Positions 9,793-19,054 are shown, numbered from the stretch's first letter. The stretch: DNA of 64,000 nucleotides from Streptomyces sp. SCSIO 75703 (GCF_036607905.1 NZ_CP144555.1:620001-684000), one strand, 5' to 3'. Numbers and translations are program-made. The notes: generated by a model from the letters alone, not told the origin.

Positions 9793-9952
9793 CCCACGCC
9801 GGTCCGGCCGGGCATGCGGGTGCGTGCGCACCGCGAACACCCCGCGGACCACCGGGTGTCACCACGCCGGTGCCCGCGCGGCCCCGCCGGGCGCCGCAGC
9901 GGCGGCGCACGGGCGGTTCCGCGGCGGGGGCCGGGCGGCGATACTGCTGCGC

Positions 9953-10663
9953 ATGACGACGACCGACGCCGAGGAGCCGGCCCTCACGATCGACGAACTG
10001 GCCGCGCGTTCCGGCGTCACGGTGCGCACGCTCCGCTTCTACGGCACCCGGGGCCTGCTGCCGCCACCGGTGATCGGCCCGCGCCGGGTCGGCCGCTACG
10101 GGCGGGCGCACCTGGCCCGGCTCGCCCTGATCGAGGAGCTGCGCTCCCAGGGCATGACCCTGGCGGCGATCGAGCGCTACCTGAACCGGCTGCCGCCGGA
10201 CCTCACCGCCCGCGAGCTCGCCCTCCAGCGGGCGGTGGTGGCGTCCTGGGCGCCCGTGAGCACGGAGCGGGTGGGCCGGGAGGAGCTGGGACGGCGGGCG
10301 GGCCGGCCGCTGAGCGACGAGGAGGTGGCGCGGCTGGTGGCGCTGGGCGTGGTCACCCCGGACGGGGACGGCCACGTCGTCGACGCGGGGCTGCTGCGGC
10401 TCGGCGTCGAACTGCTGGACGTGCCGCTCTCCCCCGAGACGGTGCTCGCCGCCCGCGGCGCGCTCCTGGAGCACTCGCGGGCCGCCGCCCGGGACCTGTC
10501 GCGGCTGTTGCGGGACGCGGTCGCCGAACGGGACGCCGCCGACGTGCGGTCGCTCTCGGCGCACATGCACCCGATCGTGGTGCAGGCGCTGCTGACGACC
10601 TTCCAGCGCTCGCTGCGCGAGGAACTGGGCCAGTGGCTCGACGGGGGCCGCGAGGAGGGGTGA
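9953..10663 (+). CDS. MerR family transcriptional regulator
   Basis: A 236-residue regulator with an N-terminal MerR winged helix (LTIDELAARSGVTVRTLRFYGTRGLLP), then a helical region and a C-terminal effector-type domain of ~100 residues with no cysteine cluster. Metal sensing is therefore unlikely. The ATG at 9953 begins the conserved sequence; a TGA in another frame overlaps it (ATGA). It follows the stop-less M1 gene and converges on the fadB-like gene. The regulated genes are unknown; the neighbouring fatty-acid operon is a guess. Confidence 0.85.
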   Translation: MTTTDAEEPALTIDELAARSGVTVRTLRFYGTRGLLPPPVIGPRRVGRYGRAHLARLALIEELRSQGMTLAAIERYLNRLPPDLTARELALQRAVVASWAPVSTERVGREELGRRAGRPLSDEEVARLVALGVVTPDGDGHVVDAGLLRLGVELLDVPLSPETVLAARGALLEHSRAAARDLSRLLRDAVAERDAADVRSLSAHMHPIVVQALLTTFQRSLREELGQWLDGGREEG

Positions 10664-10691
10664 CCCGCTCGCGGCCCCGTCGGGGCGGGTC
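10662..10691. terminator. hairpin spanning the stops of merR and the fadB-like gene
   Basis: GACCCGC at 10662-10668 pairs with GCGGGTC at 10685-10691, with an inner CCC/GGG. The structure overlaps the stop codons of both convergent genes and may terminate both. Confidence 0.45.
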
Positions 10692-12867
10692 AGCGCCCGT
10701 CGGTGAAGACCTCGCCCTTCTCCGCCTTCTCCACCAGCAGCGCGGGCGGCGTGAACCGCTCGCCGTAGCGCTCGGCGAGTTCCCGGGCGCGGGCCACGAA
10801 GCCGGGCAGGCCGCCCTCGTAGCCGTTGGCGTACTGGAGGACGCCGCCGGTCCAGCCGGGGAAGCCGATGCCGAGGATCGAGCCGATGTTGGCGTCGGCG
10901 ACGGAGGTCAGCACGCCCTCCTCCAGCAGCCGGACGGTGTCCAGCGCCTCGGCGAACAGCAGCCGCTCCTGCAGGTCGCGGAAGGGGATCTCGTGGCCGG
11001 GCCGGGTGAAGTGCTCCCGCAGTCCGGGCCACAGGCGGGTGCGCCGGCCGTCCTCGTCGTACTCGTAGAAGCCGGCGCCGCCGCTGCGGCCGGGGCGGCC
11101 GAACTCGTCCACCATGCGGTCCACCACGGCGTCGGCGGGGTGCGGGGTCCAGGTGCCGCCCGCCTCCTCCACCGCCCGCCGGGTCTCGGCGCGGATCCTC
11201 CGCGGCAGGGTGAGGGTGAGTTCGTCCATCAGCGAGAGCACCTTGGCCGGGTAGCCGGCCTGGGCGGCGGCCTGTTCGACGGAGGCGGGCTCGACGCCCT
11301 CGCCGACCATGGCGACGCCCTCGTTGAGGAAGTGGCCGATGACGCGGGAGGTGAAGAAACCGCGCGAGTCGTTGACGACGATCGGCGTCTTGCCGATCTG
11401 CCGGACCAGGTCGAAGGCGCGGGCCAGCGCCTCGTCACCGGTGCGCTCGCCCTTGATGATCTCCACCAGCGGCATCTTGTCGACCGGCGAGAAGAAGTGC
11501 AGTCCGATGAAGTCGCCCTGGCGCTCGACGCCCTCGGCGAGGGCGGTGATGGGCAGGGTGGAGGTGTTGGAGCAGAGCAGGGCGTCGGGGGCGACGACGT
11601 CCTGGACCTCCTGGAACACCTTGTGCTTGAGGGCGGTGTCCTCGAAGACGGCCTCGATGACCGCGTCGCAGCCGGCCAGGTCGGCCACCTCGGCGGTGGG
11701 CGTGATGCGGGCCAGCAGCGCGTCGGCCTGCTCGCGGGTGGTGCGGCCCTTGGCGACCGCCTTGTCGCACAGCGCCTCGGAGTAGCCCTTGCCCCGCGCG
11801 GCGGCCTCCGCGGTGACGTCCTTGAGGACGACGTCGATGCCGGCGCGCGCGCAGGAGTAGGCGATGCCGGCGCCCATCATGCCGGCGCCGAGGACGGCCG
11901 CCCTGCGGACCGTGCGGGGCGCGACGCCCTGGGGGCGTCCGGCGCCGGAGTTGACGGCCTGGAGGTCGAAGAAGAACGCCTGGATCATGTTCTTCGCGGT
12001 CTGCCCGGCGGCCAGTTCGACGAAGTAGCGGGCCTCGATCTCCTGGGCGGTGGCGAAGTCCACCTGGGCGCCCTCGACGGCGGCGGCCAGGATGCGCCGC
12101 GGGGCCGGGTAGGGGGCGCCGTTGGTCTGCTTGCGCAGGGTGGCCGGGAAGGCGGGCAGGTTGGCCGCGAACTTCGGGTGGGCGGGGGTGCCGCCGGGGA
12201 TGCGGTGGCCGGGCCGGTCCCAGGGCTGGGCGGACTCGGGGTGGGCGTCGATGAAGGCGCGGGCCCTGGCGAGCATGTCCTCGGGGGTGTCGGCGACCTC
12301 GTCGACCAGTCCGTTGTCCAGGGCGCGGCGGGGGCTGTACCGGGTGCCCTGGAGCAGCACCTTGAGCAGGGCGTCGGCGATGCCGAGCAGGCGCACGGTG
12401 CGCACCACGCCGCCGCCTCCGGGCAGCAGGCCGAGGGTCACCTCGGGCAGGCCGATCCTGGAGCCGGGCGCGTCGAGGGCGACGCGGTGGTGGCAGGCGA
12501 GGGCGATCTCGTAACCGCCGCCGAGGGCCGCGCCGTTGATGGCGGCGACGACCGGTTTGCCGAGGGTCTCGATGCGGCGCAGGGCGCTCTTGAGGGCCAT
12601 GCCGCCGTCGAACAGGTCCTGGGCGCTCTCCGGGGTGACCCGGATGAGGTCGCGCAGGTCGCCGCCGGCGAAGAAGGTCTTCTTGGCGGAGGTGACGATG
12701 ACGCCGCGGACGGTGTCCCGCTCGGCCTCCAGGCGGTCGGCGACGGTGGCGAGGGAGGCGCGGAACGCCTCGTTCATGGTGTTGGCGGACTGGTCCGGGT
12801 CGTCGAGGACGAGGGTGACGACGCCGGTGTCGTCCTGCTCCCAGCGGATGGCGGTGCTCTCGGTCAT
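10690..12867 (-). CDS. 3-hydroxyacyl-CoA dehydrogenase/enoyl-CoA hydratase, FadB/FadJ type
   Basis: A 725-residue multifunctional beta-oxidation enzyme. Residues 1-200 form the crotonase domain (KKTFFAGGDLRDL; GAALGGGYEIALACH; GLPEVTLGLLPGGGG). Residues ~320-500 form the NAD-binding 3-hydroxyacyl-CoA dehydrogenase domain, with AAVLGAGMMGAGIAYSCARA and the signature FIGLHFFSPVDKMPLVEII. The C-terminal dehydrogenase helical domain follows. It catalyses hydration and then NAD-dependent oxidation of enoyl-CoA; the product is the substrate of the thiolase encoded just upstream. The ATG at 12867 follows a GGAGA. It is the last gene of the operon CoA transferase-thiolase-fadB. Confidence 0.93.
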   Translation of the reverse strand: MTESTAIRWEQDDTGVVTLVLDDPDQSANTMNEAFRASLATVADRLEAERDTVRGVIVTSAKKTFFAGGDLRDLIRVTPESAQDLFDGGMALKSALRRIETLGKPVVAAINGAALGGGYEIALACHHRVALDAPGSRIGLPEVTLGLLPGGGGVVRTVRLLGIADALLKVLLQGTRYSPRRALDNGLVDEVADTPEDMLARARAFIDAHPESAQPWDRPGHRIPGGTPAHPKFAANLPAFPATLRKQTNGAPYPAPRRILAAAVEGAQVDFATAQEIEARYFVELAAGQTAKNMIQAFFFDLQAVNSGAGRPQGVAPRTVRRAAVLGAGMMGAGIAYSCARAGIDVVLKDVTAEAAARGKGYSEALCDKAVAKGRTTREQADALLARITPTAEVADLAGCDAVIEAVFEDTALKHKVFQEVQDVVAPDALLCSNTSTLPITALAEGVERQGDFIGLHFFSPVDKMPLVEIIKGERTGDEALARAFDLVRQIGKTPIVVNDSRGFFTSRVIGHFLNEGVAMVGEGVEPASVEQAAAQAGYPAKVLSLMDELTLTLPRRIRAETRRAVEEAGGTWTPHPADAVVDRMVDEFGRPGRSGGAGFYEYDEDGRRTRLWPGLREHFTRPGHEIPFRDLQERLLFAEALDTVRLLEEGVLTSVADANIGSILGIGFPGWTGGVLQYANGYEGGLPGFVARARELAERYGERFTPPALLVEKAEKGEVFTDGR

Positions 12868-12923
12868 GGCGGGGTCTCCGTTGAGGTCTGGCGGGTGCGG
12901 GGCGCTCGGGGGCCGCGGGGAGG

Positions 12924-14138
12924 TCAGAGGCGCTCGACGACGGTGGCGATGCCCATGCCGCCGCCGACGCACAGGGTGGCCAGGCCGTAGCGCTTGTCCT
13001 GGCGCTCCAGTTCGTCGACGAGGGTGCCGAGGATCATGGCGCCGGTGGCGCCGAGGGGGTGGCCGAGCGCGATGGCGCCGCCGTTGACGTTGACCTTGTC
13101 CAGGGAGAGTCCCATGTCCTTCACGAAGCGCAGGACGACCGCGGCGAACGCCTCGTTGATCTCGACGAGGTCGATGTCGTCGATGGTCAGCCCGGCCTTG
13201 GCGAGGGCCTTGCGGGTGGCCGGGGCGGGCCCGGTGAGCATGATGGTGGGCTCGGAGCCGGACACGGCGGCGGAGACGATCCGCGCGCGGGGGGTGAGGC
13301 CGTTGCGGTCGCCGGCCTCCTTGGAACCGATGGCGACCAGGGAGGCGCCGTCGACGATGCCGGAGGAGTTGCCCGCGTGGTGGACGTGGTCGATCTTCTC
13401 GACCCAGTGGTACGTCTGGAGCGCGACGGCGTCGAAGCCGCCGAGTTCGCCGATGTCGGCGAAGGAGGGCTTGAGCCGGCCGAGGGAGTCGGCGGTGGTG
13501 CCGGGGCGGGGGTGCTCGTCGCGGTCGAGGACGGTGAGACCGGCGCGGTCCTTGACCGGGACGACGGAGCGGTCGAAGCGGCCCTCCTTCCAGGCGGTGG
13601 CGGCCCGCTCCTGGGAGAGGGCCGCGTACTCGTCGACGTCGCGGCGGCTGAAGCCCTCGATGGTGGCGATGAGGTCGGCGCCGATGCCCTGCGGCACGAA
13701 GTTGGTGGCGAGGTTGGTCATCGGGTCGTTGAACCAGGCGCCGCCGTCGGAGGCCATCGGCACCCGGGACATGGACTCGACGCCGCCGGCCAGGACGAGG
13801 TCCTCCCAGCCGGAACGGACCTTGGCGGCGGCCAGGTTGACCGCCTCCAGGCCGGAGGCACAGAAGCGGTTCTCCTGGACTCCGGCGACGGTGTCGGGCA
13901 GCCCGGCGGCGAGGGCGGCGATCCGGGCGATGTCGGAGCCCTGGTCGCCGACGGGTCCGACGACGCCGAGCACGATGTCGTCGACGGCGGCGGGGTCGAG
14001 GCCGGGGAACCGCGCCCGGATCTCGTGGATGAGGCCGACGACCAGGTCGACGGGCTTGGTGCCGTGCAGGGCGCCGTTCGCCTTGCCGCGTCCGCGCGGG
14101 GTGCGGATCGCGTCGTACACGTACGCTTCGGTGGTCAC
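12924..14138 (-). CDS. acetyl-CoA acyltransferase (thiolase, FadA type)
   Basis: Thiolase of 404 residues that cleaves 3-ketoacyl-CoA to acetyl-CoA and a shortened acyl-CoA. The nucleophilic Cys lies in [13 protein letters not shown], the catalytic His in [14 protein letters not shown], and the second Cys in LCVGGGMG. The GTG start at 14138 overlaps the upstream stop (GTGA), showing coupling with the CoA transferase gene. The fadB-like partner follows after 56 bp. Substrate chain length cannot be read from the sequence. Confidence 0.93.
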   Translation of the reverse strand: MTTEAYVYDAIRTPRGRGKANGALHGTKPVDLVVGLIHEIRARFPGLDPAAVDDIVLGVVGPVGDQGSDIARIAALAAGLPDTVAGVQENRFCASGLEAVNLAAAKVRSGWEDLVLAGGVESMSRVPMASDGGAWFNDPMTNLATNFVPQGIGADLIATIEGFSRRDVDEYAALSQERAATAWKEGRFDRSVVPVKDRAGLTVLDRDEHPRPGTTADSLGRLKPSFADIGELGGFDAVALQTYHWVEKIDHVHHAGNSSGIVDGASLVAIGSKEAGDRNGLTPRARIVSAAVSGSEPTIMLTGPAPATRKALAKAGLTIDDIDLVEINEAFAAVVLRFVKDMGLSLDKVNVNGGAIALGHPLGATGAMILGTLVDELERQDKRYGLATLCVGGGMGIATVVERL

Positions 14139-15496
14139 TGGCGGGCCTTTCGGTGAGGGTTTTCTCGGGCGGGGGCCGGGCCGGTGAGCCCGGGGAGGCC
14201 CCAGTCGCGGGCCACGGCCGCGGTGTCGGCGCCGGGCCGGGCGGGGCCGGTGCGGACGGCGGTGGGGGTCGCGGCGAAGCGGGGGGCGGGGGCGGGCTGG
14301 GTGAGGCCCTCGTGGTCGGTGAAGGTGCCGCGGGCGGCGAGGTGCGGGTGGCGCGGGGCCTCGCCGAGCGAGAGGACGGGGGCCACGCAGGCGTCCGACT
14401 CCTGGAAGACGGCCGTCCACTCCTCGCGGGTGCGGGTGCGGAAGCGGGCGGCGATCGCCTCGCGCAGGGCGTCCCAGCGGGCCGGGTCGTCGCGGCCGGG
14501 GGCGTCCGCCGGGAGGCCGAGGAGGTCCGTGAACTCGGCGTAGAACCGGGGTTCCAGGGCGCCGACCGCCATGTGGCGGCCGTCGGCGGTCTCGTAGGTG
14601 CCGTAGAAGGGGCAGCCGCCGTCCAGGAAGTTGGCGCCGCGCCGGTCCTGCCAGGCGCCGGCCGAGAGCATGCCGTGGAGCATGGCGGTCAGGTGGGCGG
14701 TGCCGTCCACGATGGCGGCGTCGACGACCTGTCCGGTGCCGGTGGCGCGGGCGTGGTGCAGGGCGGCGAGGATGCCGACGACGAGGTAGAGGGAGCCGCC
14801 GGCGAAGTCGCCGAGGAGGTTGGCCGGGAAGGGCGGCGGGGTGCCGGGGGCGCCGATCGTGCCGAGGGCGCCGGTGGGCGCGAGGTAGGTGACGTCGTGT
14901 CCGGCGCGCGGGGCGAGGGGGCCCTGCTGGCCCCAGCCGGTCATCCGGCCGTAGACGAGGCGCGGGTTGCGGGCGTGACAGGGCTCGGGGCCGACGCCGA
15001 GGCGTTCGGCGACGCCGGGGCGCCAGCCCTCGATGAGCACGTCGGCGCGGGCGGCGAGGTCGAGGACGTGGGCGGCGCCGCCGGGGGCCTTGAGGTCGAC
15101 GAGGACCGAGCGCTTGTTGCGGTTGGTGACGTCGTGGGCCGGGTCGATGGCGAGGCCGGGCCCACCGGGCCGGTCGACGCGGACGACGTCGGCGCCCAGG
15201 TCGCCGAGGAGCATCCCGGCGAAGGGGCCGGGGCCGATGCCGGCCAGTTCGACGACGCGGACGCCCGTGAGGGGGCCGTGGGCGCCCGGGGAGGTCTGCG
15301 GGGCCGGGGTGGCCGGGGAGACGGAGGGGCCCCCGGTGTCGCCGGAGGCGGGTGGGCTCATGGGGACGCGCGGTGCCCCCGGGGTCGCGGGGGCGTGCGG
15401 TGCCCCCGGGGCCGTGGCGTCGTGCGGTGCCCCCGGGGCCGTGGCGTCGTGCGCCGTCGCTTCGGTGTGCGGTGTCGTGCGCCTTGCCGTGGCCAT
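14135..15496 (-). CDS. CaiB/BaiF-type CoA transferase with a repeat-rich N-terminus
   Basis: Family III CoA transferase/alpha-methylacyl-CoA racemase relative. The conserved domain starts near residue 76 at [20 protein letters not shown] and continues to the C-terminus ([39 protein letters not shown]). Asp/Glu catalysis is typical of the family. Before it lie ~70 residues of Ala/Pro/Gly-rich sequence in which the nonapeptide HDATAPGAP is repeated, encoded by 27-bp tandem DNA repeats. The ATG at 15496 follows GGGGG; a second ATG within the extension ([11 protein letters not shown]) would remove the repeats. First gene of the beta-oxidation operon; it may isomerise 2-methyl-branched acyl-CoA for the two downstream enzymes (inference). 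Confidence 0.85.
   Translation of the reverse strand: MATARRTTPHTEATAHDATAPGAPHDATAPGAPHAPATPGAPRVPMSPPASGDTGGPSVSPATPAPQTSPGAHGPLTGVRVVELAGIGPGPFAGMLLGDLGADVVRVDRPGGPGLAIDPAHDVTNRNKRSVLVDLKAPGGAAHVLDLAARADVLIEGWRPGVAERLGVGPEPCHARNPRLVYGRMTGWGQQGPLAPRAGHDVTYLAPTGALGTIGAPGTPPPFPANLLGDFAGGSLYLVVGILAALHHARATGTGQVVDAAIVDGTAHLTAMLHGMLSAGAWQDRRGANFLDGGCPFYGTYETADGRHMAVGALEPRFYAEFTDLLGLPADAPGRDDPARWDALREAIAARFRTRTREEWTAVFQESDACVAPVLSLGEAPRHPHLAARGTFTDHEGLTQPAPAPRFAATPTAVRTGPARPGADTAAVARDWGLPGLTGPAPARENPHRKARQ
15367..15447. repeat. 27-bp tandem repeat inside the CoA transferase gene
   Basis: Two perfect copies occupy 15394-15420 and 15421-15447, and a diverged third copy lies at 15367-15393. The unit is a multiple of three, so changes in copy number add or remove nine residues without shifting frame. 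Confidence 0.85.
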
Positions 15497-15727
15497 CCAG
15501 CCCCCAGTCCGTGACACAACTGATGTAACACCGGTGATGCTAGGAACGTGCCCGGACCGGCACAAGGGCTGGGCGAGCAAGCGCTTAGCCCATTATGGCC
15601 GCGGGCGCGCCGCGCCGGCCGGGGCCGGACCCGCCCCACGCATCCCGCGCCGCTCACGCTAGCCTCGGCCACCGACAACGGCGCGTGGTACGCAGCCGGG
15701 CGCCGCCGTGGGCCGAGAAGGGGTGTC

Positions 15728-16906
15728 ATGGACAGGCTGAACAGGGCGGAGCGGCCGTACGACGTCGTGCTCTTCGGGGCGACGGGCTTCGTCGGCGGAC
15801 TCACCGCGCGCTACCTCGCCGCACACGCGCCGAAGGGGCTGCGCTGGGCGGTCGCGGGGCGCGACGAGACGCGGCTGCGGCGGCTCGCGGCCGGGCTGCC
15901 GGGACCGTCGGAGCCCGGGGTGCTGCGGGCGGACTGCGCCGACCCGGACGCGGTGCGGGCACTCGCCGGCGCGGCCCGGGTGGTGGCCACGACGGTGGGC
16001 CCCTACCTCCGGCACGGCGAGGCGCTGGTCGCGGCCTGCGCCGACGCCGGGACGGACTACCTGGACCTGTCCGGGGAGCCGGAGTTCGTCGACCTGATGT
16101 ACGTGCGGCACGACGCGCGGGCGCGCGAGACGGGCGCCCGCCTGCTGCACGCCTGCGGCTTCGACTCCGTACCGCACGACCTCGGTGTGTACTTCACGGT
16201 CCGCCGGCTCCCGGAGGGCGTGCCGCTGACGGTGGACGGCTTCGTCACCGCCGACGCGCGCTTCTCCGGCGGCACGCTCGCCTCGGCGCTGGGCCAGTTC
16301 TCGCGCGGGCGGCACCTGCGGGACGCTGCCCGGGACCGCCGGCGCCACGAACCCCGGCTGGTGGGGCGGCGCGTGACGACCCCGTCGGGCGCCCCGCACT
16401 ACGCCGGGGAGGTGGGGGCGTGGGCGCTGCCGCTGCCGACCATCGACCCGCAGATCGTGCGGCGTTCGGCGCAGGCCCTGGACCGTTACGGCCCCGACTT
16501 CCGCTACCGGCACTTCGCGGCCGTACGGACCCTGCCGGTCGCCCTCGGCGCGCCGCCGGCCGCGGGGGCACTGCTGGCGGCGGCGCAGGTCCCGGCCGTG
16601 CGGCGACTGCTGTCGGACCGGCTGGCGCCTGGTGAGGGGCCTGGGGCGGAGCGCCGGGCGCGGAGTTGGTTCCGCCTCCGCTTCGTGGGCGAGGGGGGCG
16701 GCCGGCGGGTGTTCACCGAGGTGTCGGGCGGCGACCCGGGCTACGAGGAGACGGCGGTGATGTTCGCAGAGGCGGCGCTCTCCCTCGCCCTCGACGACCT
16801 GCCGCCGGCCGCCGGCCAGGTCACGACGGTGGCGGCGATGGGCGACGCGCTGACCGAACGGCTGATCGCGGCGGGCATCCGGTTCCGGGTGGCGGCCGTC
16901 CTCTGA
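15728..16906 (+). CDS. saccharopine dehydrogenase-family / trans-acting enoyl reductase-like protein
   Basis: A 392-residue protein with an N-terminal NAD(P)-binding Rossmann fold (YDVVLFGATGFVGGLTARYLA). Further conserved segments are AGRDETRLRRLA, VVATTVGPYLRHGEALVAACADAGTDYLDLSGE and HACGFDSVPHDLG. This pattern is shared by the actinobacterial saccharopine dehydrogenase-like family that includes mycobacterial trans-acting enoyl reductases. True saccharopine dehydrogenase activity is unlikely. A role in lipid modification is possible given the adjacent fatty-acid operon, but this is inference. The ATG at 15728 begins the conserved region; divergent from the CoA transferase gene. Confidence 0.82.
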   Translation: MDRLNRAERPYDVVLFGATGFVGGLTARYLAAHAPKGLRWAVAGRDETRLRRLAAGLPGPSEPGVLRADCADPDAVRALAGAARVVATTVGPYLRHGEALVAACADAGTDYLDLSGEPEFVDLMYVRHDARARETGARLLHACGFDSVPHDLGVYFTVRRLPEGVPLTVDGFVTADARFSGGTLASALGQFSRGRHLRDAARDRRRHEPRLVGRRVTTPSGAPHYAGEVGAWALPLPTIDPQIVRRSAQALDRYGPDFRYRHFAAVRTLPVALGAPPAAGALLAAAQVPAVRRLLSDRLAPGEGPGAERRARSWFRLRFVGEGGGRRVFTEVSGGDPGYEETAVMFAEAALSLALDDLPPAAGQVTTVAAMGDALTERLIAAGIRFRVAAVL

Positions 16907-17017
16907 CGCGTCCGGGCGGCGGCGGACCGGTTGAGGGTCGTGCCGCCGCCCGGGGCGGTGACCTGGGACCCGGCCGGGCCCGGTGCCCACGAGGAGTTCA
17001 ATGAAACCATCGAAGGT

Positions 17018-17221
17018 ATGAGATTCCTGCTCGACATCACCCTGGACGAAGGCGCGATCGCCGAGGACCCGGCAGGCGAACTGGGGCGCATCCTGCGCTA
17101 CTGGGGCGGCAACCTCCGGCACTACGCCCTGCGCCCCGGCGACGGCTCACCGGTCCACGACTCGGACTACCGGGAGGTGGGCCGCTGGAGCGTCGAGGAG
17201 GACGCGGGCGTGACCGGCTAG
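17018..17221 (+). CDS. small conserved hypothetical protein (67 aa)
   Basis: A small acidic protein starting MRFLLDITLDEG, with ELGRILRYWGGNLRHY and HDSDYREVGRWSV, a pattern I recognise only as a conserved actinobacterial hypothetical. The ATG at 17018 has no proper ribosome-binding site of its own. Instead a GAGGAG serves an ATG at 17001 whose six-codon frame (MKPSKV) ends in a TGA overlapping this start (ATGA), suggesting re-initiation. A TTG at 16931 is an alternative start of the same frame. Its TAG stop shares a CTAG palindrome with the stop of the endonuclease V gene on the other strand. Confidence 0.65.
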   Translation: MRFLLDITLDEGAIAEDPAGELGRILRYWGGNLRHYALRPGDGSPVHDSDYREVGRWSVEEDAGVTG

Positions 17222-17919
17222 CCGGCGGCCGGGCCGACGGCCTCCCGCAGGGCCGCGCGGCACAGGGCGTCGGCCCTGCGGGTGGTCTCCGGGAGGCGGT
17301 AGGCCGGGGTCAGCGCCAGCGTGTGGGCGCAGGCGTTGTCGAGGCCCACCCGGTGGCCGACGGAGACGAACACCGGCTTGACGCCGTGCCGGGTGCGCAG
17401 CGCGCGCCCGACCTCCTCGTCCCCGTCGAGCAGCGCGGAGGCGCTGCCGCGCGGGGCGTCGGGGGCCGCGTGGGCGAAGGTGAACGGGTTCTTGGCGACG
17501 CCGACGGCGGGCAGTCCCGTGAGTACGCCCAGGTGGCTCGCCAGGCCGAAGCGGCGCGGGTGGGCCAGTCCGTAGCCGTCGCAGACGATCAGGCCGGGCG
17601 GCACGTCCAGGGCGCCGAGCGCGGCGAGGACGGCGGGCAGTTCCCGGAAGGCGAGCAGCCCCGGCACGTACGGGAAGGCGACCCGTCCGACGGCGGTGGC
17701 CTCCTCGACGACCTCCAGGGTCGCCGCGTCCAGGACGACCGCCGCCGCCACGACGACGTCCCGTTCGTCGTCGTAGGCGACGTCCACCCCGGCGACGCGG
17801 CCCGTGCCGGGCGGCGGGCCCGCCTCGTCGAGCACGACGCGGGCGCGCAACGCGTCCTGCGCCGCGCGCGCCTCCCGCTCGGTCGCGGGCCAGCCCTCGG
17901 GGATGTCCACCGTCACCAT
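17218..17919 (-). CDS. nfi: endonuclease V (deoxyinosine 3'-endonuclease)
   Basis: A 233-residue repair nuclease that cuts DNA near deoxyinosine arising from adenine deamination. The family motifs are all present: catalytic Asp in RVAGVDVAYDDER near residue 45, the YVPGLLAFRELPAVL wedge region near residue 85, the second acidic site in LIVCDGYGLAHPRRFGLASHLG, and VGVAKNPF. Length and motif order match the family. The start ATG at 17919 begins MVTVDIPEGWPATE; it is separated from the upstream gene by a hairpin. Confidence 0.93.
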   Translation of the reverse strand: MVTVDIPEGWPATEREARAAQDALRARVVLDEAGPPPGTGRVAGVDVAYDDERDVVVAAAVVLDAATLEVVEEATAVGRVAFPYVPGLLAFRELPAVLAALGALDVPPGLIVCDGYGLAHPRRFGLASHLGVLTGLPAVGVAKNPFTFAHAAPDAPRGSASALLDGDEEVGRALRTRHGVKPVFVSVGHRVGLDNACAHTLALTPAYRLPETTRRADALCRAALREAVGPAAG

Positions 17920-17952
17920 GGTGGCCCGAGCCTACGGCAGCCCCGGGGCGGC

Positions 17953-17974
17953 CGGGCGGGTGGGCGCCCGCCCG
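17953..17974. terminator. hairpin downstream of the 109-aa basic protein gene
   Basis: CGGGCGGG at 17953-17960 pairs with CCCGCCCG at 17967-17974, with a 6-nt loop. It lies 3 bp past the stop of the minus-strand gene ending at 17978. Confidence 0.6.
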
Positions 17975-17977
17975 CGG

Positions 17978-18307
17978 CTACTTGTCGAGGGCCTTGCGCA
18001 GCTCCTTCTTGTTCATGGACGAACGGCCGTGCACGTCGCGGCGCTTGGCCTCCTCGTAGAGCTGGTCGTAGGTGGGGCCCTGGGGCCCCTGGCGCTTGCC
18101 CGCGCGCCGGCCGCCCCGCTCGCCGGAGGACATGTCCTGGGTCGAGACGCGGCTCGCGGTCCGGGACTCGCCGGAGCGGGCGCGCTCCTTGTTCACGGTC
18201 CGCGCCGCGATCTCCTCCGCCCGGGACTCGCTCTCGCCGCGGTCGCGGGCGCTCTGCCTGATGTGCTCGTACTGACGCTCCCGTTTGGGGCTCGATCCGC
18301 GTGGCAT
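17978..18307 (-). CDS. small charged protein with Rho-N/SAP-like C-terminus
   Basis: A 109-residue, highly charged protein (many Arg, Lys, Glu), starting MPRGSSPKRERQYEHIRQSA. Residues ~78-109 (TYDQLYEEAKRRDVHGRSSM then NKKELRKALDK) resemble the Rho-termination-factor N-terminal/SAP-like helical motif used for nucleic-acid binding. Similar Streptomyces proteins are often labelled 'plasmid stabilization protein' without experimental basis. Nucleic-acid binding is plausible; nothing more can be said. Confidence 0.7.
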   Translation of the reverse strand: MPRGSSPKRERQYEHIRQSARDRGESESRAEEIAARTVNKERARSGESRTASRVSTQDMSSGERGGRRAGKRQGPQGPTYDQLYEEAKRRDVHGRSSMNKKELRKALDK

Positions 18308-18520
18308 GTCCGTTCCTTTCCTCTCGTCCCTGGCAACCGGATACCCATGTTCCGGACGAACACGACACCCCGCGCGGTGCGCGTCGGCGCGGGCGCATGA
18401 ACGCGGTGACAGAGGTCACCCGGACGGGGTGTGCACGGACCGGCGGATTCCGACGTCTCCTCCGGTGTCCGGACCGCACCACCCCCGTCAGCCGTCCAGC
18501 CGTCCCGAGGGAGCCAGGCG

Positions 18521-18943
18521 TTGTCCACCGTCATCGAGCAGTCCGTCGAGGCGCGACTCGTCGCCGCAGCGCCCCGTATGCCGAACATCCCCGCCACTCT
18601 GCGCTACGACCGTGAGGACCCGTTCGCCGTACGGATGACGTTCCCGGCCCCGGCCACGCTGGAGGGGGTCGAGGTCTGCTGGACCTTCTCCCGCGAACTG
18701 CTGACGACCGGGATGAGCGAGCCCGGCGGTGTGGGGGACGTACGGGTGCGGCCGTACGGGTACGACCGGACGGTGCTGGAGTTCCACGCGCCCGAGGGGA
18801 CCGCCGTCGTGCACGTGCGCTCCGGTGAGCTGCGCCGCTTCCTGCGCGCCACCGGCGAACTGGTGCCGGTCGGCGCGGAACACCTCCACCTCGGCCTGGA
18901 CCGCGAACTGGCGGAGCTGATGCGGGGCACCGGCACCTGCTGA
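18521..18943 (+). CDS. ssgD: SsgA-like sporulation/cell division regulator (SsgD-like)
   Basis: A 140-residue SALP (SsgA-like protein), a family restricted to morphologically complex actinomycetes that positions septation or cell-wall synthesis. The core reads IPATLRYDREDPFAVRMTF, VCWTFSRELL, GDVRVRPYGYDRTVLEFH and LHLGLDRELAELM. The start is TTG at 18521, chosen because GAGGGAG lies 7 nt before it; a GTG/ATG extension to 18431 has no such site. Position relative to wblH and pcaV matches my memory of ssgD (SCO6722) in S. coelicolor; SsgD is linked to lateral-wall integrity. Family certain, paralogue letter probable. Confidence 0.82.
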   Translation: MSTVIEQSVEARLVAAAPRMPNIPATLRYDREDPFAVRMTFPAPATLEGVEVCWTFSRELLTTGMSEPGGVGDVRVRPYGYDRTVLEFHAPEGTAVVHVRSGELRRFLRATGELVPVGAEHLHLGLDRELAELMRGTGTC

Positions 18944-19054
18944 CGGGCCGCGGGCCGGCGGCGCGCTCCGGGGCGGCCGCTCCGCCGCCCGCCGGGTGCC
19001 CGAAGCGGCGGGGCGCGCGCCTCTGCCGCCCGGCGGGGAGGCGGGGCCGCGGGG

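Noticed and set aside
8224..12990. A single 1588-codon open frame as one giant protein
   Set aside because: Only the first ~520 codons are protein-like (M1 peptidase). The rest is antisense to merR and the fadB-like gene and has the Arg/Gly/Ala composition of a shadow frame; I treat it as a missing stop.
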